Positions 50,969 through 59,003 of a stretch of DNA of 64,000 nt are shown here, in pieces. Where the stretch lies: contig RAPG01000004.1 of NCBI GenBank assembly GCA_005239165.1, positions 248,001-312,000 on the forward strand. The letters are read 5' to 3'. A program made the translations under genes and the position numbers. Under the pieces are notes generated by a model. That model did no database searches. It was not told the DNA's origin and was given only the letters and a program-made list of their open reading frames with translations. Every line of letters begins with the position of its first letter. Within the stretch, counting starts at the first letter, position 1. The stretch comes from Allopusillimonas ginsengisoli. GTDB taxonomy: Bacteria; Pseudomonadota; Gammaproteobacteria; Burkholderiales; Burkholderiaceae_B.

Positions 50969-52090
50969 TTATTTGTAGACAGACTTGCTGCCGTCTTTGT
51001 GCCATACGAAAATATCAAATTTAAAATCGTTGAGGTCGCCCTGCTTGTTCCAGGAAATCTCGCCAATAGGTGTTTTGACCGAGTTGGCATGCAGATAAGC
51101 AGCCACCTTGATTGGGTCATCTTTACCCACACCGGTGATACCGTCGGCAATTGCTTTGGTTGCCGAATAGGCCGTCAGCTGAAACGCACCACTTGGATCG
51201 CGGCCTTTGTCTTTAAAGGCTTTGACAATGGCGGCGTTGGATGCGTCAGCGGTAAAGTCGGCAGGCAGTGTGACCAGCATGCCTTCTACTGTGGCACCAC
51301 CAATGGCGTTGATATCGGGGTTGCCCACACCTTCAGGGCCCATGAACTGGGTTTTTAAACCCTGCTCAGCACCCTGACGCAGCAACAGACCCATTTCGGG
51401 GTGGTAGCCACCGTAATAAACAAAGTCGACCCCGGCGCTCTTGAGCTTGGTAATGACAGCAGAGTAGTCACTGTCGCCGGCGTTAATACCTTCGAACAGC
51501 ACAACATCAATGCCAGCCGCTTCAAGATCTTTCTTGACCGCGCTGGCAATACCCTGGCCGTATGACTGCTTGTCATGCAGCACGGCAACTTTGGTGGGCT
51601 TGATTTTTTCTGCGATGAATTTGGCGGCAGCCGGACCTTGCTGGTCATCACGACCAATGGTACGGAAGATCATTTCGTAATTTTTACCGTCGGTGACGGC
51701 GGGAGATGTGGCTGACGGCGTAACCATAACCACGCCTTCGTTATTGTAGATATCGGTGGCGGCGATGGTGGCACCCGAGCACACATGCCCCACTACATAA
51801 TGAATGCCATCATTTACAACACGGTTGGCAACCACAGGGCCCTGCTTGGGCTCGCAGCCATCGTCAATGGACACGGCTTCAAGCTGCTTGCCGAGCACAC
51901 CGCCACTGGCATTGATCTGCTCAATGGCTGTGTCAACGCCTTCTTTCACCATAGTGCCGTATTGGGTGAGAGCGCCTGTAAAGGGGCCAGCCACGGCAAT
52001 CTTGATGGTGTCGGCAAATGCGCCAGATGACATAACCATGCCGGCAGCCAGGCCAATGGCAGCGGCAACGGGGGAAAAGCGAAGTTTCAT
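50969..52090 (-). CDS. Second LivK-type substrate-binding protein (orphan)
   Basis: A 373-residue periplasmic binding protein with a signal peptide (AFAD) and the type I fold motifs TIKIAVAGPFTGALTQYG, DDGCEPKQGPVVANRVVN and GHVCSGATIAA. It is the same length as the livK product at 44.2-45.3 kb. AGGAGG precedes the ATG at 52090. No permease or ATPase is adjacent, so it probably shares LivHMGF, perhaps widening its substrate range. Confidence 0.94.
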   Translation of the reverse strand: MKLRFSPVAAAIGLAAGMVMSSGAFADTIKIAVAGPFTGALTQYGTMVKEGVDTAIEQINASGGVLGKQLEAVSIDDGCEPKQGPVVANRVVNDGIHYVVGHVCSGATIAATDIYNNEGVVMVTPSATSPAVTDGKNYEMIFRTIGRDDQQGPAAAKFIAEKIKPTKVAVLHDKQSYGQGIASAVKKDLEAAGIDVVLFEGINAGDSDYSAVITKLKSAGVDFVYYGGYHPEMGLLLRQGAEQGLKTQFMGPEGVGNPDINAIGGATVEGMLVTLPADFTADASNAAIVKAFKDKGRDPSGAFQLTAYSATKAIADGITGVGKDDPIKVAAYLHANSVKTPIGEISWNKQGDLNDFKFDIFVWHKDGSKSVYK

Positions 52091-52185
52091 ATAGCCTCCT
52101 AAATGTACGCGCCAAGCATACACGAAAACATCTAAAAACCGACATTCAGAAAGTCGATTTCAGGGTTTTCTCTAGCGCGTGAAAT

Positions 52186-52224
52186 ATAAGAAAACCCTTG
52201 AGGGCCAGAGTGACCTCAAGGGTT
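52186..52224 (-). terminator. Intrinsic terminator, probably for dps
   Basis: A perfect 11-bp stem, AACCCTTGAGG (52193-52203) / CCTCAAGGGTT (52214-52224), is followed on the minus strand by TTCTTATATTT. It is about 210 bp from the dps stop, separated from it by the putative IS605-like element, so the insertion seems to have parted dps from its terminator. Confidence 0.7.
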
Positions 52225-52248
52225 GTTTACAGCCCCAGTTTGATCTTG

Positions 52249-52396
52249 TTGACATCCTCCCCTCCCTTAAGTGAGGGGATTCCTACCGTGTTCAGTCCGC
52301 AGGGGCTGACTCACGTCGGCGGGTTCCTGCTGCTGGCGACCTTACTGCATCGCTCACTTCACAGGCGAACCGGGCGTGTCCCGCCCTTAGAATCAA
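52249..52396 (-). mobile_element. Putative 148-bp non-autonomous IS200/IS605-family element
   Basis: On the minus strand the segment follows TTAC (target tetranucleotide, 52397-52400), has a near-end hairpin GGGCG-n5-CGCCC (52372-52386), and ends with a hairpin CCCCTC-n8-GAGGGG (52259-52278), 10 nt before the terminal TCAA. This arrangement of subterminal hairpins plus TTAC/TCAA cleavage sites is that of IS608-like single-strand transposons, and the GGGGAGGATGTCAA tail is common at the 3' ends of tnpB-carrying elements. No tnpA or tnpB remains. Confidence 0.65.
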
Positions 52397-52434
52397 GTAA
52401 CTATAGGGGTTACTACATGCACTGCCCAGACAGT

Positions 52435-52959
52435 TTACTGCAGCAGACTGCGCAACATCCAGGCATTTTTCTCGTGGATGTCAAGACGCTGGGTGAGCAG
52501 GTCAACCGTGGGTTCGTCGCCAGCGTCATCTGCCTTCTTGAGCGCTGCACGCGCCGTTCTTGCAACCGCTTCGTTGCCCTTGACCAGGAGCTCAATCATT
52601 TTCTCAGCAACGGGAACGTCAGTAGGCTCGGAAATTGACGAAAGCTTGGCGTATTGGGCATAAGTGCCGGGCGCATACAGACCCAGCGCGCGGATACGTT
52701 CGGCGATGCTGTCCAGAGCCTGCCACTCTTCAGTGTACTGATCCATGAACATAAGATGCAGGGTGTTAAACAGCGGGCCAGTGACGTTCCAGTGGAAATT
52801 GTGCGTCATGAGATAAAGCGTGTATGAATCAGCCAGCATTTTGGATAATTCGGCGGCTACGGTAGCGCGTTCTTTTTCTGTGAGACCAATATCGATGGGC
52901 AAACCCTTGGTGCTCGCCTGTGCCAAGAGAGTGCTTTCGAGTTTATTTGCTTTAGCCAT
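52435..52959 (-). CDS. dps: Dps-family DNA-protection / mini-ferritin protein
   Basis: A 174-residue ferritin-like protein that oxidises and stores iron with peroxide and can bind DNA. Inter-subunit ferroxidase ligands lie in [10 protein letters not shown] and [10 protein letters not shown] (His, His, Asp, Glu), and the C-terminal helix has [19 protein letters not shown]. The start at 52959 has GGAG 6 bp upstream; an ATG four codons earlier is possible. It follows oxyR on the same strand. Confidence 0.95.
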   Translation of the reverse strand: MAKANKLESTLLAQASTKGLPIDIGLTEKERATVAAELSKMLADSYTLYLMTHNFHWNVTGPLFNTLHLMFMDQYTEEWQALDSIAERIRALGLYAPGTYAQYAKLSSISEPTDVPVAEKMIELLVKGNEAVARTARAALKKADDAGDEPTVDLLTQRLDIHEKNAWMLRSLLQ

Positions 52960-53025
52960 ACTTTTCTCCATATTAGAGTGAACCTGTCAATTGAGAATAC
53001 CACAGGGAAATTACTGATGCCTGGA

Positions 53026-53041
53026 TCTATCGCAAGATAGA
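53026..53041 (-). promoter_or_regulatory. Palindrome between oxyR and dps, possible OxyR half-site
   Basis: TCTATC-GCAA-GATAGA is a perfect inverted repeat, about 70 bp upstream of the dps start and just after the oxyR stop. OxyR half-sites use spaced ATAG/CTAT tetranucleotides; the 6-bp spacing here is one short of the usual seven. It might instead be a structural hairpin. Confidence 0.35.
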
Positions 53042-53051
53042 CCCAAGTTAT

Positions 53052-54008
53052 TCATCCAGCCTCGGCTACCTCAGCAGACGGCATGTCGAGATAGTTTACG
53101 CCCGGCAATTCACAAGCACGAACGGCACTTATTAATGCCTCAATGGCAGCAGGTCGCGGAAAGCTCTTGCGGCTGACGAGCACCACTCGCCGGTCGGGCA
53201 CTGGCTTTCGGAACGGTATATAGGTGAGCAGTTTATTTTCGATACCAGGCATAGCCAGCGAGCTGACCGGTAACACCGTCACTCCTATGCCAGCAGCCAC
53301 CATGTGCCTGATGGTTTCTAGCGAAGAGCCCTCAAACGTACGTTGTATGCCTTCGCTGGCGGCCGAGTATCGGGAGAATTCAGGGCACACTTCGAGTACC
53401 TGATCCCGGAAACAATGGCCAGCGCCCAACAGCAACATAGTCTCTTCTTTGAGTGCGGCTGCATCAAGTTCTTTATTGCATGCCAGCGGGTGATTGTGGG
53501 CCACGGCCACCACAAAGGGCTCATCGTACAAGGCATGTAATGCAAGCCCGGAGTCGGGCAAAGGCAAGGCCACTATGGCGCAGTCAATTTCACCCTGGCG
53601 CAGCAGCTCTAGCAGACGGGTCGTAAAATTTTCTTGCAACAGCAGTGGCATCTGCGGGGTTGATGCAATTTGGGTGGGCACCAGCCGCGGCAATAAATAC
53701 GGCCCAATCGTGTGGATGACGCCGACACGCAATGGTCCTGCGAGCGGATCATGACCCTGACGGGCAATTTCACGCAAGTTTGCCGACTCTTCCAGCACAC
53801 GCTGGGCTTGTGCCACCACGCGCAGTCCGATGGGCGTGACCCCTACCTCGGAGCCGCCTCGCTCAAACAAAACCACCCCTAGCTCATCTTCTAGTTTGCG
53901 TATGGCCACCGACAGCGTAGGCTGGCTGACAAAGCACGCTTCTGCTGCGCGGCCAAAATGCCTTTCGCGCGCAACCGCCACTATGTATTTCAGTTCAGTC
54001 AGGGTCAT
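53052..54008 (-). CDS. oxyR: Hydrogen peroxide-sensing LysR regulator OxyR
   Basis: A 318-residue LysR protein with the helix-turn-helix at about 18-37 and the redox switch intact: Cys199 in GAGHCF and Cys208 in EVCPE, at the same numbers as in E. coli OxyR. Oxidation to a disulfide activates antioxidant genes. Dps lies directly downstream and recG 32 bp upstream on the same strand, a common grouping in Burkholderiales. Confidence 0.95.
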   Translation of the reverse strand: MTLTELKYIVAVARERHFGRAAEACFVSQPTLSVAIRKLEDELGVVLFERGGSEVGVTPIGLRVVAQAQRVLEESANLREIARQGHDPLAGPLRVGVIHTIGPYLLPRLVPTQIASTPQMPLLLQENFTTRLLELLRQGEIDCAIVALPLPDSGLALHALYDEPFVVAVAHNHPLACNKELDAAALKEETMLLLGAGHCFRDQVLEVCPEFSRYSAASEGIQRTFEGSSLETIRHMVAAGIGVTVLPVSSLAMPGIENKLLTYIPFRKPVPDRRVVLVSRKSFPRPAAIEALISAVRACELPGVNYLDMPSAEVAEAG

Positions 54009-54040
54009 AACATGTTCTTCTCTAAAAAAGGCTTATCGCA

Positions 54041-56194
54041 TCAGCTGCGGAGAAAATCCTGGCGGCCGCGCATCCATCGCTGCAGATGGGCCTGCGCATG
54101 TTCAGGGTAATGATCACGCAGCGTGGCGGCTGCTTCGCGCGCCTGGGCGACCAGTCGCGCATCGGTTTCAAGGCTGGCAAATCGCAGAAGCTCCTGGCCA
54201 GACTGGCGCACACCCAGAAACTCGCCAGGCCCGCGCTGTTCGAGATCGCGACGCGCGATTTCAAAACCATCTGTCGTTTCATACATGGCGCGTAGCCGTT
54301 GCCGGGCAATCATGCTGAGCGGCGCCTGGTACATCAACACACAAATCGATTCTTGACTGCCACGCCCCACGCGCCCTCTCAGCTGATGCAGCTGTGCCAG
54401 ACCAAAGCGTTCAGCATGCTCAATAATCATCAACGAAGCATTGGACACGTCGACGCCCACTTCGATCACAGTTGTGGCCACAAGTACGTCTGTGTCGCCA
54501 TCACGAAAGCGCTTCATGACCGCCTGCTTTTCATTGGCAGGCAGCTTGCCGTGTATCAGGCCTATCCGGACATCAGGCAGCGCAGCAGCCAGCCTCTCAT
54601 GGGTATCGACGGCAGTCTGCAACTGCAAGGCTTCGCTCTCTTCGACTAGAGGGCAGACCCAATAAGCCTGCCTGCCCTGCCTGACCTCTGCCGCTACACT
54701 GGCCAGTACCTCAGGCCGGCGGCTGTCTGCAATCAGCTTGGTTAACACAGGGCTGCGTCCGGGTGGCAGTTCATCAATGACCGACACATCGAGGTCAGCA
54801 AAAAACGTCATTGCAAGCGTGCGCGGAATCGGCGTCGCACTCATATTGAGCTGATGCGGTATATATGCCTGCCGTCCTGTATTTTCTTCACCCTTGCGAT
54901 TTAACTGCAGCCGCTGCCCCACACCAAATCGGTGCTGCTCATCAAGAATGACCAGACCCAGACTGGAAAACTCGACCTTGTCCTGAATGAGCGCCTGCGT
55001 CCCCACGACAAGCTGTGCTTGGCCAGACTTTGCCGCAGTCATGGTTGCCTTGCGGGCCTTACCGGCTAGACTGCCGGCCAGCCAGGCCACGTTGACGCCC
55101 AGAGGCTGCAGCCAGGCAGACAGCTTGCTAAAGTGCTGCTCGGCCAGAATTTCTGTGGGCGCCATAATGGCGGCCTGGCTGCCACTGGCTATAGCCTGCG
55201 CCGCTGCAAAGGCCGCGACTATCGTCTTGCCGCTGCCGACATCTCCTTGCAACAAGCGGTGCATAGGAAATGACCGCGACAAATCGGCAGAAATCTCATC
55301 GATAACACGTGCTTGCGCTGCCGTGAGCGTAAACGGCAAGCTGGCCCGCAGGCGTTGCAGCAATACATGCTCCACATTAGCCAGTGGGCGCGCCTGCTGG
55401 CGGCGACGTGCCGCCCTGGCCGCTGCCAGCGACAACTGCTGGGCCAGAAGTTCGTCAAACTTAATGCGCAACCAGGCCGGGTGTTCGCGCTCGGCAAGAT
55501 CGGCACACGAGACATCAGCAGGCGGATGATGCAGCACGCGTATGGCCTGACGAAACGGTATCAGCCCATACTGACTACACACATCTTGAGGCAGCGTGTC
55601 AGACAGGTCGGCGCGCTCTAGCGCTGTATCAATAGCCTTGCGCAAACTGATCTGTGACAGGCCATCTGTTGTTGAATACACAGGGGTCAGAGCCGTGGCC
55701 AACGGGCGGCCACCTGCCGAGACTTTGGGGTGCACCATTTCGCAACCGCCAAAGCCGCTGCGCACCTCACCTCTGACGCGCACGCGATTACCTACGGCAA
55801 GCTGCTTTTGCTGGCTTGGATAAAAGTGCAGCCAGCGCAATGCCAATTGATCCCCGTTCTCGTCCTGGACAAGCGCATGCAGTTGCCGCCTGGGGCGGAA
55901 TTCAACCTCACTGCGAATGACTTCGCCTTCGATCTGCGCCGCCACGCCCGGAACTACTGAAGCAATAGGCACGATACGGGTTTCATCTTCATAGCGCAAA
56001 GGCAGATGAACAATGAAGTCGGCTGGCTCATGCAAGCCCAGTCGTGCCAGCCGGCGTTCAGCCAGCGTGGTGGCACTGCTCCTGCCCGCTGCGGGTGCCC
56101 CGGCGCCGTCAGCCGATTTTCGTGTTGCAGGCCTCTTTTTTTGCTGCCCGGCCGGTGCTGTTTTATGGACGCCGGACGTCGGACCCGCGCTCAC
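54041..56194 (-). CDS. recG: ATP-dependent DNA helicase RecG
   Basis: A 717-residue branched-DNA translocase. The N-terminal wedge/OB domain (about 60-230) is followed by helicase motifs: Walker A LQGDVGSGKT, DEQH Walker B in LVILDEQHRFG, motif III NMSATPIPRTLA and motif VI QLRGRVGRGSQ. The first 45 residues are a low-complexity Ala/Lys-rich extension. It repairs stalled forks and reverses them. oxyR follows in the same direction. Confidence 0.96.
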   Translation of the reverse strand: MSAGPTSGVHKTAPAGQQKKRPATRKSADGAGAPAAGRSSATTLAERRLARLGLHEPADFIVHLPLRYEDETRIVPIASVVPGVAAQIEGEVIRSEVEFRPRRQLHALVQDENGDQLALRWLHFYPSQQKQLAVGNRVRVRGEVRSGFGGCEMVHPKVSAGGRPLATALTPVYSTTDGLSQISLRKAIDTALERADLSDTLPQDVCSQYGLIPFRQAIRVLHHPPADVSCADLAEREHPAWLRIKFDELLAQQLSLAAARAARRRQQARPLANVEHVLLQRLRASLPFTLTAAQARVIDEISADLSRSFPMHRLLQGDVGSGKTIVAAFAAAQAIASGSQAAIMAPTEILAEQHFSKLSAWLQPLGVNVAWLAGSLAGKARKATMTAAKSGQAQLVVGTQALIQDKVEFSSLGLVILDEQHRFGVGQRLQLNRKGEENTGRQAYIPHQLNMSATPIPRTLAMTFFADLDVSVIDELPPGRSPVLTKLIADSRRPEVLASVAAEVRQGRQAYWVCPLVEESEALQLQTAVDTHERLAAALPDVRIGLIHGKLPANEKQAVMKRFRDGDTDVLVATTVIEVGVDVSNASLMIIEHAERFGLAQLHQLRGRVGRGSQESICVLMYQAPLSMIARQRLRAMYETTDGFEIARRDLEQRGPGEFLGVRQSGQELLRFASLETDARLVAQAREAAATLRDHYPEHAQAHLQRWMRGRQDFLRS

Positions 56195-56262
56195 GCGGAG
56201 CCCCCGAGGCAGGTGGGCGCATTGACACTGACCACGAGAAGGATAGACACGCTGATTGCGGA

Positions 56263-56649
56263 TCAGATCACGAGTATGGCTTCAACTTCAAATTGCGCAC
56301 CTTTAGGCAAACTCGCTACACCTATGGTGGAGCGGGCCGGATATGGCTGCGGAATGATGTCGGCCATGATGGCGTTGGCGCTGGCAAACTTGCTGAGGTC
56401 GGTGAGAAACAGGGTAAGTTTGACGATATTGTCGAGCGTGCCGCCTGCCTCTTCGATGACGGCCTTCATGTTGGCAAACGACTGGCGCACCTGGCCTTCG
56501 AAGTTTTCGGAAACCAGCTCGCCCGAGCCAGGCTCCAGGCCGATCTGACCTGACAGAAAAACAGTTTTGCCACCATGAACAGCAACAGCCTGAGCATAAG
56601 GCCCCACAGCGGCGGGGGCAGCATCGGTATGGATGATTTCTTTAGTCAT
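56263..56649 (-). CDS. ridA: Rid family reactive intermediate deaminase
   Basis: A 128-residue RidA protein that hydrolyses reactive enamine/imine intermediates of PLP enzymes. It has the VGPYAQAV stretch (14-21), SGQIGLEPGSGEL, and the conserved catalytic-site region containing YPARSTIGVASLPKGAQFEVEAI with the key arginine. The start is the ATG at 56649; the frame to 56814 overlaps fpr and is rejected. Confidence 0.95.
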   Translation of the reverse strand: MTKEIIHTDAAPAAVGPYAQAVAVHGGKTVFLSGQIGLEPGSGELVSENFEGQVRQSFANMKAVIEEAGGTLDNIVKLTLFLTDLSKFASANAIMADIIPQPYPARSTIGVASLPKGAQFEVEAILVI

Positions 56650-56731
56650 GAGAAGCCTTGGATAGTCGAAAAAGTCACAATGACTATCAGATTTTAGTCT
56701 TCTATAGCTAAAGTTAAAAGCCCCCCCCCGG

Positions 56732-57511
56732 TTACTTATCGACGAAAGCGCGCTCGATGACGTAATCACCAGGTTGCCCCACCCCGGGCGACACGGTGAA
56801 ACCGAGACGCTCAAGCATGGAACTGGTGTCAGTCAACATGGCGGGGCTGCCGCAAAGCATGGCGCGGTCAACTGCTGGGTCGATTTCAGGCAGGCCCAAC
56901 TTTTGGACCAGCTCACCGCTTTCTACCGCCTTGGTGATACGCCCTTCATTTGTAAACGCCTCACGGGTGACCGTGGGGTAGTAAAGCAATTTCTCACGAA
57001 CCACATCACCAAAATATTCGTTATTTGGCAATTCGTTTTGAATGAAGTCTGAATAAGCCAGCTCACTCTTGAAACGCACACCATGCACCAGAACGATTTT
57101 TTCAAACCGGTCGTAGACCTCAGGGTCTTTGATGATGCTCATGAACGGTGCCAGACCTGTACCTGTTGCGAACAGGTAAAGATTGCGGGCATTAGGTTTA
57201 AGGTCGTCGACCACCAGCGTACCCACCGGCTTGCGGCTGACCAGCACCGAATCACCCACCTTCAGGTGCTGCAGGCGTGAAGTAAGCGGCCCGTCTTGCA
57301 CCTTGATACTTAAAAACTCGAGGTTTTCTTCGTAGTTGGCGCTGGCGATGCTGTACGCACGCATAAGCGGCTTGCCTTCAACCTCAAGGCCCAGCATAAC
57401 GAAATGACCGTTATGAAACCTGAGCGCCGGATCGCGCGTGGTTCTGAAGGAAAATAAAGTGTCGTTCCAGTGACGAACGCTCAGGACCTGCTCAGTATTA
57501 AATGCTGCCAT
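56732..57511 (-). CDS. fpr: Ferredoxin/flavodoxin-NADP+ reductase
   Basis: A 259-residue FAD enzyme. The FAD-binding RAYSIAS is near 51-57, followed by a NADP-binding fold (FATGTGLAPFMSI near 113) and LCGSPAM near 218. The C-terminus ends ERAFVDK, the subclass I bacterial form. It moves electrons between NADPH and ferredoxin or flavodoxin, and in relatives is induced by oxidative stress. A C9 homopolymer (56721-56729) lies just beyond its stop. Confidence 0.95.
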   Translation of the reverse strand: MAAFNTEQVLSVRHWNDTLFSFRTTRDPALRFHNGHFVMLGLEVEGKPLMRAYSIASANYEENLEFLSIKVQDGPLTSRLQHLKVGDSVLVSRKPVGTLVVDDLKPNARNLYLFATGTGLAPFMSIIKDPEVYDRFEKIVLVHGVRFKSELAYSDFIQNELPNNEYFGDVVREKLLYYPTVTREAFTNEGRITKAVESGELVQKLGLPEIDPAVDRAMLCGSPAMLTDTSSMLERLGFTVSPGVGQPGDYVIERAFVDK

Positions 57512-57701
57512 GTCTATAGTATTGAAAGGCGGAAAGTATTACCGCCATATTACGTTGGGCCGGGGCTTTTTCAAGACCAAATGTCGATGGAAATGCAGGC
57601 CATTCAACTTAGATCAAGAAAACATGCAAAAATTTCACGCCTGAAACCTTACAAACAGTTGAACAGCACTGCAGAGTCTGGTATCTTTTGCGCATCTTAC
57701 A

Positions 57702-57716
57702 TGAGAATCATTCTAG
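57702..57716 (+). promoter_or_regulatory. Fur box upstream of the ferric-iron ABC importer
   Basis: TGAGAATCATTCTAG is a 7-1-7 palindrome with one mismatch, matching the Fur consensus closely and flanked by an AT-rich sequence. It lies 70 bp before the substrate-binding protein gene, so iron-dependent repression is likely. Confidence 0.85.
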
Positions 57717-57786
57717 TTTAAAATACGCCGGCTCTGTGCCGGCCAGCTTTCCTCATTACTGCATACGCCGCAGGAGTCTATTTTAT

Positions 57787-58836
57787 ATGCGTTTCAAATT
57801 TACGCCCCGCCCCTTGCTTCGAGCCGCCATCGTAACAAGCTCACTGGCCTTCACCGCGCTGGCCGGTGCAGCTTCTGCTGCCGAGGTCAGTCTATACACC
57901 ACGCGAGAGCCCCAGCTCATCCAGCCCCTGCTCGATCAGTTCACCAAAGATACGGGCGTTCAGGTCAACACTGTTTTCGTCAAAGACGGCCTCATCGAAC
58001 GCGTCAAGGCCGAAGGCGACAAATCGCCTGCCGACCTGCTCATGACAGTCGACATCGGCAATCTGCTTGACTTGGTTGAGGCCGGCATCACGCAACCAGT
58101 CGACTCCGCCGTGCTCCGAGAAGCCATCCCCGCCAATCTTCGCGGCGCTGACAATCAATGGTATACCCTTTCGCTGCGCGACCGTGTTGCCTATGTGGCC
58201 ACTGATGTTGATGTCGACGCCATTCATTACGAAGACTTCGCCGATCCCAAATGGAAAGGCAAGGTATGCATCCGCTCGGGCCAGCATCCCTACAATACAG
58301 CGCTCATCGCCGCCATGATCGCCCACAATGGCGAGGCAGCCACCCAAAAATGGCTTGAAGGCGTCAAGGCCAATCTTGGCCGTCCGGCAACTGGCGGCGA
58401 CCGCGACGTAGCGCGCGACATTCTGGGCGGTATCTGCGATATCGGTATTGCCAATGCCTATTATGTTGGCCGCATGAAAAATGCCAAGCCCGACAGCGAC
58501 GCATACAAATGGGGCGAAGCCATCAAGGTCGTGCGTCCTACCTTTGCCGCTGAAAAAAGCAAGGGTACCCATGTTAATATTTCCGGCGCAGCCTTGGCCA
58601 AACACGCCCCGCATCGCGACGATGCAATCAAGCTGCTCGAGTACCTGGTCTCCGAAAAAGCCCAAAGCATGTATGCCATGGCCAACTATGAATACCCCGT
58701 CAAAGCTGGCGTCAAGCTTGACCCCGTGGTTGCCAGCTTTGGTGAACTGGTCATTGACCCACTTCCCCTGACCGAAATCGCCAAACATCGCAAGCAAGCC
58801 AGCGAACTGGTCGACAAAGTCGGGTTCAATAATTAA
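57787..58836 (+). CDS. fbpA: Fe(III) ABC transporter substrate-binding protein (FbpA/FutA type)
   Basis: A 349-residue periplasmic iron-binding protein. The signal peptide ends ASAAE at 29-33, the mature part begins VSLYTTREPQLIQPLLDQF, and the iron-coordinating tyrosine pair lies in NAYYVGRM (225-226). The ATG at 57787 has AGGAG about 11 bp upstream; the longer frame from 57688 overlaps the Fur box. It is the first gene of an fbpABC-type locus. Confidence 0.95.
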   Translation: MRFKFTPRPLLRAAIVTSSLAFTALAGAASAAEVSLYTTREPQLIQPLLDQFTKDTGVQVNTVFVKDGLIERVKAEGDKSPADLLMTVDIGNLLDLVEAGITQPVDSAVLREAIPANLRGADNQWYTLSLRDRVAYVATDVDVDAIHYEDFADPKWKGKVCIRSGQHPYNTALIAAMIAHNGEAATQKWLEGVKANLGRPATGGDRDVARDILGGICDIGIANAYYVGRMKNAKPDSDAYKWGEAIKVVRPTFAAEKSKGTHVNISGAALAKHAPHRDDAIKLLEYLVSEKAQSMYAMANYEYPVKAGVKLDPVVASFGELVIDPLPLTEIAKHRKQASELVDKVGFNN

Positions 58837-59003
58837 CACAAGCTCCGGCCGGGCCAAGCCCGGCCCACTTGGTCTTAGCCAGACACCCACCGGTACGCCG
58901 GTAGTATCTGGCTAATGTTTTTTTTGCAGGCAACAAACTGAATACGGCTTCTCACGCGCGTGGCCAAATTGCAGCCCCCTCTCTCGCCTGTCGAGTTGCA
59001 AGG

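Noticed and set aside
52198..52638. 146-codon plus-strand frame over the IS605-like element
   Set aside because: It crosses the terminator hairpin, the element and the antisense of dps; composition is not protein-like.
56721..56729. C9 homopolymer as a phase-variation switch for fpr
   Set aside because: It lies after the fpr stop codon and outside any promoter seen; it could affect only the 3' UTR.
57892..58890. 332-codon minus-strand frame
   Set aside because: It is a shadow of the fbpA gene, whose signal peptide, iron-binding tyrosines and Fur box are clear on the plus strand.
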